Shown here piece after piece: positions 12,924-25,073 of a stretch of 64,000 nucleotides of DNA. Made by a program: the position numbers and the translations under genes. The DNA lies in assembly GCF_022539665.2 (NCBI RefSeq), contig NC_081340.1, positions 5,021,357 to 5,085,356 of the forward strand, read 5' to 3'. The DNA is from Daphnia carinata (Eukaryota > Arthropoda > Branchiopoda > Diplostraca > Daphniidae). Position 1 is the stretch's first letter. Each line of letters starts with the position of its first letter. Below the pieces are notes generated by a model. That model saw only the letters and a list, made by a program, of their open reading frames with translations. It was not told the origin of the DNA and searched no databases.

Positions 12924-14133
12924 TTGAATGAAATGTTTTAAACCTACAAATTTCTTTACGAATTAATTACAATTCAACAGAAGAACTTTTCACTTCTTGA
13001 AAAGCCGGTAGAAAAAGAACATGTGGTCTTTCATGTGAACGAGGGCGCTGCACGCTGCCACGCTATTGAAGGGTCTCTGTTTAGCATTTTTGGAAATACC
13101 TTGAATTAAAGACAAATACATAATACCACATTTTCGTCGAATAATATTGGATTTAATAATACGGTTAATCTACATTTACTTTTTTAAAAAATAAGAACTT
13201 TTAAGACAGGCTCTACCACCAAAAGAGCAAAATGAATAGTGATCTGTCAACGTTGGCTTCTTTCATTTCGTTTTCGAATTACCAAATGACTGTCAATTTC
13301 ACACAAGTCTTAGCGAACTAGCCTTTTGAAAAAAAATACTGATCTGTTTTGGAAAATTACTGTTCTTCAAAATGTTATTTAATTTCGCGAAACAACTCCG
13401 AACAGTCATAACTTTCTTCTTTGCATAGTTTCGTTAACGTTGAAGGCCATTGGCCAATGCATTTTTTTCGATTCCTTTCATTTTCTGACAAACAGCTTGC
13501 AAGATTATGGCCACCAAGTATGCCTAGAACTTTTTTCGGAGCGTTATTTTGAAATATATAAGGCAGTTAGCTAAAGATAAGTATGCAGTATTGCCTAACA
13601 TGTACAGATAAGTGGTGCACTGAGCACAATGCTTGCATTTTTTTAGGAAATAATTGCTGATTAGTTCACACGTTATTTAATGAAATGGCTTAGTCTGTGC
13701 CATTTACACACTATATGGGTTGGAAACTGCATTAATAAGCTCTCGATGTCAGTCCGAAACCGGAAGAAGCCCACTTATTTGTGTTTTAGTGAGGCTACAT
13801 ATTTATGTTTTCATCATTGCTATTTATTTATGTTCTAGTGATAAAAGGATCTACCAGCTTACAAGAAAAGCCGTGTGCACGTTATAAAGATAAAAAAAAA
13901 ACTAAACAACAATGGTCAAAGCAGAAAACTGGTGGACGGTGCCACGGTGGTATACGTCCCGTTTCATATGCCCGTGACTAGTTTCTCTGGCAACATTGGA
14001 TCAGCTGAGCGAGTGTTGTATGTAGCTGCCCGCTTCGGGTTTTGTTGGTCCACTTTTCGGAAATTTGGTGGAGAAATTCAGGTCATTTTTTGCTATCAAC
14101 GTATATGTTGAGAGCTGACCTTCTTCGTTAAAA
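12924..14133. promoter_or_regulatory. Divergent promoter region, PRMT1 / ARID4
   Basis: About 1.2 kb of non-coding DNA between the head-to-head start codons. A plus-oriented TATA-like string (atatataag, about 13553-13561) is followed about 25-30 bp later by tgcagt, a plausible start site for the ARID4 gene; this is inference. A short open frame at 13875-14111 has no support as a gene. Both genes place their ATG right at the end of the first coding exon, so the rest of those exons is 5' UTR here. Confidence 0.4.
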
Positions 14134-17100
14134 ATGGTGAGTTAATATTCGACGTCTCTTCACAAATTATCAGTACAATATTCTCTTTAATCATTATCAT
14201 GCAGGGCGACGATCCTCCATTTCTCTCTGTTGGGACAGAAGTGAGTGCCAAGTACAAAGGCGCTTTCTGCGAAGCCAAAGTTCGGAAAGTGGTCAAGAGT
14301 ATCAAGTGCAAAGTGAGTGAACTATGAAGTGGGATGGGAAATTTAAGCACATAATTTTTTATACTGATATTCATAGGTCATGTTCAAATTGGGCCTCGGC
14401 AGCGCTGTGGTTTCTGATGATCAAATCAAGGGACTATTGAGGGTAAATCAAATTTGCAAGTCTGTGTTGTTGGTATCTTTTCTCTACTGTTGATAAACTA
14501 GGTTGGTGCACAAGTGGAAGCCAAGCATCCTGAAAAAGCCCAATTCGTTGAAGCTGTAATCAACAAAATTCAAGATTGCAGTCAATATACAGTTGGTAAG
14601 AATTGCAAGACATAGCTTTTATACTTCATTAATCTTTTCCTTGCAGTATTTGATGATGGAGACATTACTACCTTGAGACGGACTTCTTTATGTCTAAAAA
14701 GTGGTAGACATTTTGCAGAGGGTGAAACTCTTGATCAACTGCCATTAACACATCCAGAACACTTTGGCACACCTGTGCTTGGTGGTAGACGAGGCGGAAG
14801 AAGAAGGTAGAAGTGACATGGTCAAAGAAGAGGGATCATCTGATTCATTTTCTTTTATCATCTGCCATAGGGATGAAAGTAGTGATGAAGATGGTGATGA
14901 AGATTCTGAATTGGGTCGCCCAGAAAAAAGTGCGACAAGAAAGCCTGAAGATCGTGAACCTAATATCGGGAAAATTGTGTGCGTTGAAGTTAGTGACAAA
15001 AAGAAAGGCAAAGAGACCTGGTTTCCCGGTCTTATTGTAGCGCCTACTGCCCAAGATGCTGTATCCATTCATGTCAAGGACGAGTATCTTGTTCGCTCTT
15101 TCAAAGACGCCAGATAGTAAGCTATAGTTCCGATCTGTAAATGTACATTAACATGGTTTTAAATACCTCTCTCGTTTAGTTACACCGTGCCAAAGAAAGA
15201 AGCCATGGAGTTCACTCGTGAAATAGCTTTGAAAACAGAGCATAACGCTCTGAAAACAGGTATTAACATTTTTTTCGCAATTAAAAATTTTCATGGTATA
15301 TTTAAAATATATATTTAAAAATTTCAATCTTACAGCTATTGAGAAAGCCATGCAGTATTTGGACAAAAATGAATTGCCTGCGCACTGGGATCGTGAAGTG
15401 CTTTTCGGATTAGATGATGCTGGCAGCATCAATGAAAGTAAAGGCTCAGACGCAGACAGCTCTGACGAAGAGACCCGTGAAGAGAAAGACCACTTTGTGG
15501 CACAGCTTTATAAATTCATGGACGACAACGGAACACCGATCAACAAAGGGCCAACAATTAATAGTCGCGATCTGGATCTATACCGATTGTTCAAGATCGT
15601 TAACAAGATGGGCGGCTTTAATCGCGTTACTAATCAGAATGGCTGGAAAGTAGTTACAAAGAAGCTAATTTTGAACTCAGCCTCAAACTCTTCAACCCAT
15701 GTTAAGCAAGCTTACAAAAAGTGCGTATAAATAGTTTATCGGAAGATGGTTGATGGCGCTGGTATTCAGCGTTAATTCTTCAATGTATTTCTTTTTGTTG
15801 GTACAGGTATTTGTACGGGTTCGAAGATTTCTACCGTAAACTTGGCTGCACAATGAATAGTCCCCGTGGAGCTAAATCACGAGCACGACCGGGGCGCAGC
15901 TTGATCCGCGATAGAGACCGTGGCACTTCTGGGTCATCCACTCCTAAAGGAGATTTAGAAGAAGAAGAAAAGATAAAAGTAGAAGAAGAGATACCTGTGT
16001 CGCCATCCACCCAAGAATTAGTGCCAATGATAGAAACTGCTGTTGTAGTAGACGAGGAAAGTATTTCTGTCACCGTTGAAGAAGAGGAAATCGATGAGTC
16101 TTCGTCTGTATCTCAGCCTCCTCCTCGAAAGCAAAGAGAACGCTCTTTGCCTCTTCGTTTACAGGATACAATCACAACGAAACTTGTGGTAGTGAAAAAA
16201 GAAGAAGAAAGTGGTGGCGATGAAGCGATTGAACAGGAAGTCGAAAGTAACAGCAGCCATTCGGTTCGGAGCCAACGGGGCACCCGGAGTCGCATTCCAC
16301 GGGAAAAATCAGATGAAACTGAACAGCCGGAAGCTAATCGCTCGGCACGTAAACGCGGGAAAAGTCGAATGGAGGAAAAAACAACTGAAGAAGATGATAA
16401 GGTATAAATTACAGGCAAGATGGGCTGTAATTTTCTTTAGTTATGATGTTCTATGGTGAAGTTAATTACGAAATTACGATTTCCTTGTTTAGACGATTCG
16501 TGTTAAGGTGAAAGAAGAAAACGCGAATGGCAAAGAAGATTCCGAAAAGAAGCCTAAAGAAAACGTCGAGAAGAAGAATAAAACGCCTGGTAGGGAACCC
16601 AAAAACCGTGGGCGTAAAAGTGAAGATGCCGGAAAAGTAGAAGAACCAAAGATGGCCGAAGAAGAGCATATTACGGTAGATCAAGAAGAACCAACACCGA
16701 AACGAAGGGGCCGTAAACCTAGAGCTTTGGGTGACTCTGAGGAGTAAGTAACACACTTTGCTTTCAAATATGTTTGTCTTCTAAATTCTAACGTACCCGA
16801 CTGTAGGGACGAAGGAGGGCGGCTTCCGGCTAATGTTGATGTCCAGATTGGCGATAAACTCAAGGTCTACTACGGTGACAAACCAATACAAGACTCCAAA
16901 GTTACATATGAAGCCAAGGTTTGTTATAGTTATTGGTGTTTTTCCAAACAAAATTACTGATTAATATTGCGCCCTCCAGGTCTGTGAAATACGCTGTGAG
17001 GGTTCGAGCAAACTATATTTGGTTCATTATACGGGTTGGAATACGCGATACGATGAATGGATTAAGCGAGCTCGCATTGCCGAAAATCTAACTTGGACGC

Positions 17101-20100
17101 CTAATCGCAAACGAAGCAAATCTGTGCATGGCCAAGGTACTATACGCACCAGTACCTCAGCTCCTAGTGGAAAAACCGTTCCTGCCAAACGAGGTAGAAC
17201 GCGTGGACAAGATTCGTCAAGGTAGTTTGTTTCGTGTTCTAGAGAAAACCGTTCCGCGCAATGCCACAATCTCATTCTTTTTCTACAGATCAGCAACACC
17301 ATCATCAGTGACGTCTACTTCGTCGACTGGGCAAAGAAATGCTAACCTTGCGTCTGGTGAAGATTCAGGCAGCAAAATCCCTCCTACCAAAAATAGTCGC
17401 CGTCGTTCTCGACGTATTTCAGAAATATCTGGTATGTCAGCCGAAAGTATGAATTCGTCGGATGACGAGGAGGAAGAGGGTACAGTTCGCGTTCGAAAGA
17501 AGCCTACCAAAAAAGTTGCTTCAGCGAGTGTCGAAAGCGAAGAATCGGAGCCAGTCGATGTAGAGGAATCAGATCGTACTCCACGGAGGAGACATCAGCG
17601 ACGCAGGATCTCAGAAACTGAACAAATGCCGTCAGAGAACAAAGTACAAGATCCTCCTGTTGTCGATGTTTCAGCCAGCATTACGACGCTAACGCCTGTT
17701 CGAAGAGGCCGACGTCGGGCTGTAACGGCACCCGAATCTGCTGTGATCGATCCTGTGCCCATTAAAGAAGAACAAGTTGAAGCAGAGAAAACCTCAGAAC
17801 CTGCTGCCGATCTCATTTCCGTGTCCGGTCAGTCGATGTTCTAATTCCGTTCGATTAACGTAGTATCTTTATTCAGAATCCTTCTTTTACGCTTTTGCAG
17901 AGGAAGAACCTAAAGGAAAAGACTTTGATCTGAAAAAAATTCGTTCGGAGCTCAAAATGCCTGTTGATATTGCTGCTACAACAATTGCTCTTAAAGTTTC
18001 GTCACCTGTACCACCAAGTCTGCCACCGCCTCCCATCCCGATAGCCGTCTCACCTGTTTCCACTACGTCCACAGTTGTCTCTCCCGTGCAACAACAACAG
18101 CATGCCGTCGAATCCCTAGCCTCGGCAACTGGCAGGGGAGACGATGATATTTATGAATTCCGCGAACCGGAGCCGTTCGAATTTGAGGTCCGAGCTCGCC
18201 GTGAATCCCCCTTTAATGAAGATAGAGTTCACCATCGTTTTAATCAGCGGAAATCTACGAAAGAGGAGGAGGAAGATCCCAGTCCAAAGAAAACTAATGC
18301 TGCACCGGTGGTAAATGCATTCTTAATTTTAACGATTAAGAAAATTAATCGTATAAATTTTCGGTGAAACGATGTTAAATTTTGTTTCCGTTTCTTAGCG
18401 GTCAGGTTCAGCCGAAAGAAGCAAATCTGTTATTACCTCACCGCCTCGTGGTGGTCGTTCTTGTTCGACGGCCATCACAGTGCTAGTTGTGCCACCAGAG
18501 GAGACGGAACCGACGCAAGAAACTCCAACGACCTCTTGTCCATCACCCGTAGCTACTCAGCCAAGCGATGATGTCATTTCCATAGCGCCTGTTTCAAATG
18601 CTCAGTCACCGCCACCGCAGCCGCCTCTGCCAACGCTGCCGATTGGGTTCGAAATATTATAGATAAAATCCAGATTTTTTTTTTAACGGATGATTCCTTC
18701 TTGCATTTTAGGCCTACAAGTCCTAAAGCAGAGGATCCACCTGCTGAAGAAGAAAAATTAGCGGAGGAGCAACCTCAGGCCTCTACTGTGAGTTGTTTAG
18801 ATTTGGCGCCACCAGTTGCATCGCCAAGTCCCATACTGCCTATGCCACCAATACCTGCCGTTGCAGCTCGCCCAGTTGTGGCTACCTCCAGTACACCCGT
18901 AGTTTTTGCCCATAAATCTACGTCTCTGGAGGTAAAATTGAGAAAGGCCGCAGAAGAACATGAGGACGACAACGGGGATGCAGATGAAGAAGAGGACGGA
19001 GTTGAAGAAGATTCCTCAGCGAACGACACCAAGAACAATAGGCTTCCATCAAAAAGAGAGCGAAGAAAAGCTGGTGCCAGAAAAGCCATCAGCCGAGAAT
19101 TTATAGAGTCGGATGAAGATTCACCTGAAGATCCCGGAATCGCAAGTGAAACTATGCCCAATAAAGTTGTTGATGATGAAAAGGCTTCAAGTGATTCTAC
19201 CCCTTCGGAAATCGCCGAAGACGATGAACTAGCGGATAAGGACAACGAGCCAGACTGCCTACTTGCAGTAAGGAAATCTAGCCCAAATTGCTCTAGTCTG
19301 TCAAAATTGAAAACAGACGAAGATTTAGACGTATGTTTTTTTTATGATCCACTTAATCCATTTTGATTTATAACATATCCCATTCCGTGTTTGCAGGAAA
19401 ATTCTCTGCTATGCGAAGAAACGATTCCAGGTAGCCCAGTGACACATTCTACAGCTCCTTCCTCAGATCTTCCAGACATTTCTCTTCCAATCCCTTCGAC
19501 GTCCCGCTCAACTGAAATGCCATTCGCTAGTGCACCTTCGGCACCTAATATGCCCCGAACTCGAGGTTTATCAGGTGGGAACAATTCAGCACCACGTGCC
19601 AATCGTAAGCGAGGTCTACGTCAAGCATTAGCTATGCAGCGACCTGGATGTGTACGCCCAGTTGGAGGACCTTCTCTAGTATTAGAGAACACGCCCCCTA
19701 CAACGCCAGATGGAAGTATTTCTTCGTCATCTAGCTCACCCCAAGGGTAATGACCGTCCGATTTTATGTGATTTTGAGTTATTTAAAAAAAATTTTGCTT
19801 GGACATTAGGGATCATGGCGGCATGTCGCCAGATCACGATAGTAGTGTGAAGTCTGACCGTGAATTCTCAGAAAACGACAATGCAGCTCCGAATCCTCAG
19901 GTTTTGCAAAACACAGTCGAAATCCCTGTGGCTCGTAACGTCGGGCCAAGAGCCAGCGCAACAGCTCAACCCGTGCCAACCCCAGTTCTGAAACGACGAG
20001 AGGATGAAGGCCCTCGTCAAATGCAACAACACCCAGAGGAAGAATCACCGGTTAAACGACGTCGACGAGGGGTCGTTATGTCTGCGTGTGATCCAAATTC

Positions 20101-20573
20101 AGCGCGCAGGGGCCGAGGTCACGGTCGAAGCCCTAGAAGAACTGGTAAGTCATTTATTATTGAAATGAATTCTATTGAACCAAGCTCTAGTTTCTGAGGT
20201 ATTATTGTCTGTTTTTCTTTTTCAAGGTTCTGACAGCGAGGACACTACCACGGACTATGTGAATTCCTCCAGTATAGTGTCAGGCTGTATCAACTTAACA
20301 AACTATCAGCCTCGTTCTACAAGATACAATTTCTGCACAGATCTCGGTAAATCCAGTGATTATTGCGAAACGTCTAAACTATAAAATTTGATGCATTTTG
20401 AAAATTTTTCGTTGCTTTTAGACCCAGAATTGGACGCATCACAGCGCATCGCTTCATTGCAAGATAAACTCCGGGAATTGAGACAAACCTACAGTGCATT
20501 GAAAGCGAGGGTAATGCTTATTGACCGACGGAGAAAGAAGCTTAAGCGCAAAGAAAAGGAAGCTACGTCTTGA
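14134..20573 (+). CDS. Arid4: ARID4/RBBP1-type chromatin protein (ARID, Tudor, chromobarrel)
   Basis: ARID4A/B bind methylated histones and DNA and recruit SIN3-HDAC; ARID4A also binds retinoblastoma protein. Coding exons: 14134-14136 (ATG only), 14205-14312, 14377-14442, 14502-14595, 14647-14806, 14871-15116, 15180-15259, 15336-15720, 15807-16401, 16493-16743, 16807-16918, 16980-17221, 17289-17827, 17901-18310, 18399-18646, 18712-19330, 19397-19746, 19810-20144, 20227-20346, 20422-20573; 1704 residues plus stop. Visible domains are the N-terminal Tudor region ([38 protein letters not shown]), the RBB1NT-type segment, ARID in exon 8 ([17 protein letters not shown]...NKMGGFNRV...YLYGFEDFY), the chromobarrel in exons 11-12 ([12 protein letters not shown]...[15 protein letters not shown]), long acidic/basic low-complexity linkers, and a C-terminal coiled coil ending [17 protein letters not shown], typical of ARID4. 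The Drosophila relative is hat-trick. It looks intact. Confidence 0.93.
19406..19420 (+). other. LxCxE motif in the ARID4 protein
   Basis: Codons at the start of exon 17 read LLCEE (context [13 protein letters not shown]), an exact LxCxE. In ARID4A/RBBP1 this type of motif binds the pocket of retinoblastoma proteins. The flanking sequence is acidic and Ser/Pro-rich, hence probably disordered and accessible. Function is inferred from family knowledge. Confidence 0.6.
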
Positions 20574-21521
20574 TGGATCAAAAACAAACACATGCACAAT
20601 AGGTTTTTCTGAATTTTAATTCGATTCTGACAAGTGACTTTACTACAAACAGTTTGTGTTATTTATTTCTAACTGACCGTCGTTGCGATGAATCATGCAT
20701 TTCCAAATGTTCTCTCCTTTTTGCTTGTATACGTGCCCGTGTATGGAATACTCTCTCAACATCCTCATCGTGGATGCGTGATGACTGGAGCCTTGACAAT
20801 TGATACTTCATGAAAGAACCACTGGTGGTCCCATCAGTAACTTAAAGAGACAAGCACATGTTCATACCATTAGCAATAACCATGCATTGTGGTAACTATT
20901 GAAAAGGTGCTGAACTGGTGTAGTAACTGTTTGGAAACCCACTGCTGATTCAATCGGTTGCCATTTGTTTAAAATTAGAGAAGCAAACTTCCCGCCGATT
21001 GTAAAGGTTGTTGACGTGGTGACATGAAACTCGCATTTTAAATGATTGATTACCGACTGTTTTGCATCCTTTCCTGTCCTCTCAAAATTTCGTCTTTTTT
21101 ATTCAGAAATTAAGGCTTTTGTGTTTTTCCGAGTAGCCCCTAACTTTATCCTATGACCTCACAGTTTTTCTTATGGTATTGCGGCCATTACCTCCCTTAT
21201 TTTAGAAAAAATAATAATTGAGTAACCCATTTCCGAGATCCTCCAGCTATGAGATGGAAACGAAAAATACGATAATTATGTCTTTTGGCGATCGAATTTT
21301 GAAATACAATTTATTAGCGGATAAAAAAATTTAAAAAAAAAAGGGTCAATGTTAAATCGCAACGCTGTAAATGAAATTAACACCCCGTTGACTGACGCAA
21401 ACAAGACAGCTGTTATCTGGGGTAGTGAACGATTCATTATATTTCCCCTCTGTTTTTTTCTCTCAGCTTTATACTGTTATTGGTGACAATACAGTCTCAC
21501 CTAAGTATAAGTAGGTCAAAT
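20574..21521. other. Intergenic region, ARID4 / OTUB1
   Basis: The ARID4 3' UTR and the OTUB1 promoter and 5' UTR should lie here, since both genes run in the plus direction. AT-rich; no canonical AATAAA close to the ARID4 stop and no clear TATA box. I see no additional gene. Confidence 0.5.
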
Positions 21522-22652
21522 ATGGAAATGGTACCAGAATCGGGTATATCTCAATTGTTTCATCTTAAATAAGATGTCGATTCTCATTATTGTGTCGAAC
21601 TTTTATGTCTTTTCTAAATCAAGAAATCCAAGATGAAGGAATCCTTAATCAGCAAAGACAGATAGAGAAAGAGGTGTAAACTCAAATTTTACTGTTCTTG
21701 CTATGTGGCAGTGAATGTCTTTAATCGTTTAACATTTAAGAAATTGTTCACCTCTTTGATAGGTTGCAGAAAGCCATCCATTGATTGGGCAGTTACAACC
21801 ATTAACATGTCTGTTACAAGAGTACATGAATGATCCTGTTTATGTAAACAAACTGACAAAATTGACAAATGTGTATCAATCACTAAGAAGAGTGCGACCA
21901 GATGGGAATTGTTTCTACAGAGGATTTGGCTTTTCATACTTTGAGAGACTTCTGGATAACGAGGAGGAGTGGAAAAAATTTCAAGCTCTTGTTATGGGCA
22001 CAAAGGATCAGTTGATATCCCAGGGATTTCCTAAATTTACTGTCGAAGACTTTTTTGATTCGGTATATTAGATCTAAACAAAAAGTACCAATTGATTCTT
22101 GCAACTTGGTTTTCAGTTTATGGAGATTGTGAACCGTCTTGGTGGAGAATCAAAAATGGATGTCGAAGAACTTCATCGAATTTTCAATGACTCAGGGGTA
22201 ATGATTGCTATAGGCTAACTTAAAATTACTTTTTTTAAACACTTGGCACAATTTACATGTATGCAGACAAGCGATTATTTGGTTGTATACCTTCGCCTTG
22301 TTACATCAGGACAATTGCAAAAAGAGGAGGACTTCTATCAGAATTTCCTGGAAGGAGACAGGAGCATGAAAGAGTTTTGTCAACAGGTACCAAGTTGTAG
22401 CAATACTTTTTGAGACCGTAAGGTTTACTAATTTCTATCTGTGGCTCTTAGGAAGTGGAACCCATGTATCGAGAATCCGATCACATGCATGCCATAGCAT
22501 TAGGATCTGGTCTTAACGTTGGTATTCGAGTAGTATATTTAGACCGCGGTGAAATAACAACTAATCCACCAGAGCATGATTTCCCTGAAGATTGTACTCC
22601 GTCTGTTTACCTTCTTTATCGGCCGGGCCATTATGATATTCTGTACAAGTAA
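21522..22652 (+). CDS. Otub1: Ubiquitin thioesterase otubain (OTUB1)
   Basis: OTU-family deubiquitinase that cleaves Lys48-linked ubiquitin chains and, in vertebrates, also inhibits E2 enzymes such as UBC13 non-catalytically. Coding exons are 21522-21543, 21624-21673, 21763-22062, 22117-22197, 22267-22386 and 22452-22652; 257 residues plus stop (human 271). The catalytic Asp and Cys are in RPDGNCFYRGFGFSYFE. The catalytic His is in the C-terminal VYLLYRPGHYDILYK, which is nearly invariant in the family. DYLVVYLRLVTSG and KEFCQQEVEPMYRESDHMH are further hallmarks. The N-terminal tail before the helix (MEMVPESEIQDEG) is shorter than in human OTUB1. AATAAA overlaps and follows the stop from about 22652 and may serve as the polyadenylation signal. 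It is cytosolic and intact. Confidence 0.96.
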
Positions 22653-23152
22653 ATAAAAATAAATTTAACAATATTTCCTTTTTTCAAAAAACAAAAACAA
22701 AAAGATTATGGATAAAGATTTGTATTCTGTGTATGACGAGTAAATGGTACATAAATCACGGCCATGCCAGTCTTCTATCTAGAAAATTATTGAGAAAAAA
22801 CCTATTTAAAACCAGACTGATTGGGTAGACTTCCGCTTTTCGTCAATAGCTCCGCAACCTGTAACGAAACAAAACACTGCACACCATTAATGATATTTCG
22901 AATTTCGCAAAACCCCCCTGGTTGGGAGCGGAGTAAAAACAGACCGTCAGTGATACATATTTAACCAAACCAAATGTCGCAAGAACCCTCTGCAGATGAT
23001 CATATAGGGGGTAGTATGCTCCGTCAATGTACAATAACACTGTGGATATTCATAGAGAAAATGCATAATACAAACAAAAATACTGGCATAGCATGTAAAT
23101 GACATGGGACACCTACATTTAAAGAATGCTTGCAAGTCATTTTTCCAGGTTT
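22653..23152. other. Convergent 3' intergenic region, OTUB1 / bZIP gene
   Basis: Holds the 3' ends of two convergent genes. Repeated AATAAA-like motifs lie just after the OTUB1 stop. The minus-strand open frames at 22843-23204 are in the 3' UTR of the bZIP gene and look non-coding. No other feature is seen. Confidence 0.5.
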
Positions 23153-24034
23153 CTAAACTTGTGAAGACCATTTCTCCTGGGCTCTCGTGGCACAGGCGGC
23201 ACAAAACTCGAGTGACATTTGCTTGTTAAACACATGTAGACATATTCCAGCAGAGAAAGGCACTGTTTGGCGCGTGGGCTCGGGTAGAAGTGTGTCGTCA
23301 CCAAATAAATTTATATCTTCTTCACTGAAATTGGACAACACGTCTAGTGATTCTGCATCAAGTTGCGTTGGGCATGACGGCGAACTCGGCATCCAGTCGT
23401 AACTGTCCTCATCATCATGGATGGCGCTCATGCAACTTGAGCTTTCACTTGTTCTTTCGATTTTTATCCTTTTTGAGTCATCAATCATAGGCAACTCTGC
23501 TACAGATTTTCTCTTCATAGGATGAACTGATGGCCTTAACGATGTAGACATTGGAATGTGTGATTCTTGCTTGATTGTTTTGATAAGACCAGATATCTCC
23601 TGAACATTGGCAAGAATGCTTTTGAAGTACGAGATTTCTTTTTGCAGTTGGTCGATTGTTAGATCCTTTTCCTTCAACTTGTCCTTTAGTAACTCGTTTT
23701 CTTTCTTGGCGACAGCAAGATTTTCTTCCAATCCATTGATGTAGCGTTTCTTCTTCAGTCTATTTTCTCTGGCAAGAAGTGCATTTTTGGAGAGGGAGGC
23801 TCCATCCACATCATCATCTGACCTCGGTGATGAAATGTCTGGAATTTTATCTTGGGCTGGTCTTCCAAGTACAACATTTTGTGGCAAGGCCACACGGATT
23901 ACCTTGTGGTGTGGACCGTTGAAAGTGTCTCGTCCAGATCCCATCTGGGTTACATTTATGGTTCTGTATGTTTTCATAGATTGAGGGATGCCTCCATTGG
24001 CGCTGACTAGCCTGATAAGCTTAGTCTCGGGCAT
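23153..24034 (-). CDS. Crebzf: CREBZF/Zhangfei-like bZIP transcription factor
   Basis: Single uninterrupted coding exon of 293 residues. A bZIP domain occupies about residues 83-150: the basic region KNALLARENRLKKKRY leads into a leucine zipper (GLEENLAVAKKENELLKDKL...). The basic region has Asn-Arg where most CREB/ATF proteins have Cys/Ser-Arg, as I recall for CREBZF. The extension after the zipper (SYFKSILANVQEISGLIKTI) also fits CREBZF. The acidic C-terminal part (DEDSYDWMPSSPS; SNFSEEDINLFGDD) resembles an activation region, and the Cys-containing tail (LHVFNKQMSLEFCAACATRA) fits the family. CREBZF acts as a nuclear co-regulator of ATF4, HCF-1 and the unfolded protein response. The alternative is an ATF4/ATF6-type factor, which fits less well. 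An ATG at 24034 starts the frame; any 5' UTR introns are unknown. Confidence 0.85.
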   Translation of the reverse strand: MPETKLIRLVSANGGIPQSMKTYRTINVTQMGSGRDTFNGPHHKVIRVALPQNVVLGRPAQDKIPDISSPRSDDDVDGASLSKNALLARENRLKKKRYINGLEENLAVAKKENELLKDKLKEKDLTIDQLQKEISYFKSILANVQEISGLIKTIKQESHIPMSTSLRPSVHPMKRKSVAELPMIDDSKRIKIERTSESSSCMSAIHDDEDSYDWMPSSPSCPTQLDAESLDVLSNFSEEDINLFGDDTLLPEPTRQTVPFSAGICLHVFNKQMSLEFCAACATRAQEKWSSQV

Positions 24035-24540
24035 TTTCGATTGAATTGTTTTGGAAAAAGAAAAGCAAATAGACAGTTTAGTCTGTTTATGGGATCCTAT
24101 GTCGATCGTCTAACTTACTTAGAAGTCGAGAGGACTTTCGCTTTCAGGGTGCTTTCAGGGAAATTACTATATCTCTTACAATCTGAAATTACTGCAAAGA
24201 TTACAAATGTTTACTTTTTGAATAAAATGCAACCAAATACGAGTTTAATACCTTGAAAAATGTAGGGCGGAGAGAGCGCTCTGAAAATGGCGACCTATGT
24301 CGATTTCTCTTTTGTTGATAGTGTTTGCTAGTATTACACTATTACGTCATTCAGTGTTGTCGCTTTTCTTGAATATTATGGTTTCAAGATTTTATTGCAT
24401 TGTTATTAAGTTTCTGTTCAAATGCGGCTTGTGCAAAAATTTCCATTCAAGATAAATGAAAATTTCTATTAACTATCGATTAATAGTCGATTACATAGTT
24501 TAATAAAATACTAACCTAAAAAATGCAACATCGGACGGCC
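24035..24540. other. Upstream region of the bZIP gene
   Basis: About 500 bp of AT-rich sequence upstream of the bZIP start and upstream of the plus-strand microgene candidate at 24541. It presumably carries the bZIP promoter. A Kozak-like ATG (aaaatggcgacc, about 24285) opens only 14 codons and shows no good splice continuation. No gene is supported. Confidence 0.4.
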
Positions 24541-25073
24541 ATGCGCACTTTGGTGGGGAAACTCAAGTGGAGTTTTGTGTAAGAATGAAAAAGGTGGGAA
24601 AAGTGAGCATTGTTCTCTGAAGTATTGGAGGCCATATTTTTTAAGATTTTGTATCCCTGTGCCCCTATGGAAAAGTAGATTAAATTCTTGGGAAAATGAA
24701 ACCAAATGATTGAACTTTGAATGATTAAACTTTGAATGATTGAAGTTTCTGAAGTTTCAACAACTGGATAGCAAGTTCTGACCTGTACATTCATTTTGTA
24801 AGTAAACTTCCTTATAAAATTCATTCGTTGATGTGGCTTCAATAAATTTTCTATTTACAGGAAAAGTAATATCATTTTTGAAGTCTTTCACTTTGATGAA
24901 GATAACGGTCAAGTTGATTTCTCTGGAATCCATGTGCTAGGTATGTGATGCTCAATTCAATTACTTGTGTGAATCTGTTCGTTCTTAAGTCATTTCAAAT
25001 AGTTTTAGTTGCCTTTTTTCATTGGAAAATAAGTGTAGATGAGATTAACAACCAAATCGATTATCACAAATGA
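24541..25073 (+). CDS. Possible three-exon microprotein (50 residues)
   Basis: Three short segments splice in one frame: 24541-24578 (ATG ... GT|gtaaga), 24861-24940 (ctatttacag| ... CTAG|gtatgt) and 25039-25073 (agtgtag| ... TGA). The product would begin MRTLVGKLKWSFVKSN, continue with the acidic FDEDNGQVDFSG and end INNQIDYHK. The middle exon has good acceptor and donor sequences and is open in only this frame. The third exon is less certain: an acceptor at about 25007 (gttttag) also keeps frame and would add residues. I recognise no family, and there is no signal peptide or membrane segment. It may instead be the 5' part of a decayed gene. Confidence 0.3.

Noticed and set aside
14745-15068. 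Minus-strand Ser-rich open frame opposite the ARID4 exons
   Set aside because: It is the reverse complement of an acidic Asp/Glu/Ser coding exon on the plus strand. The same holds for other Ser-rich antisense frames across 15-20 kb.
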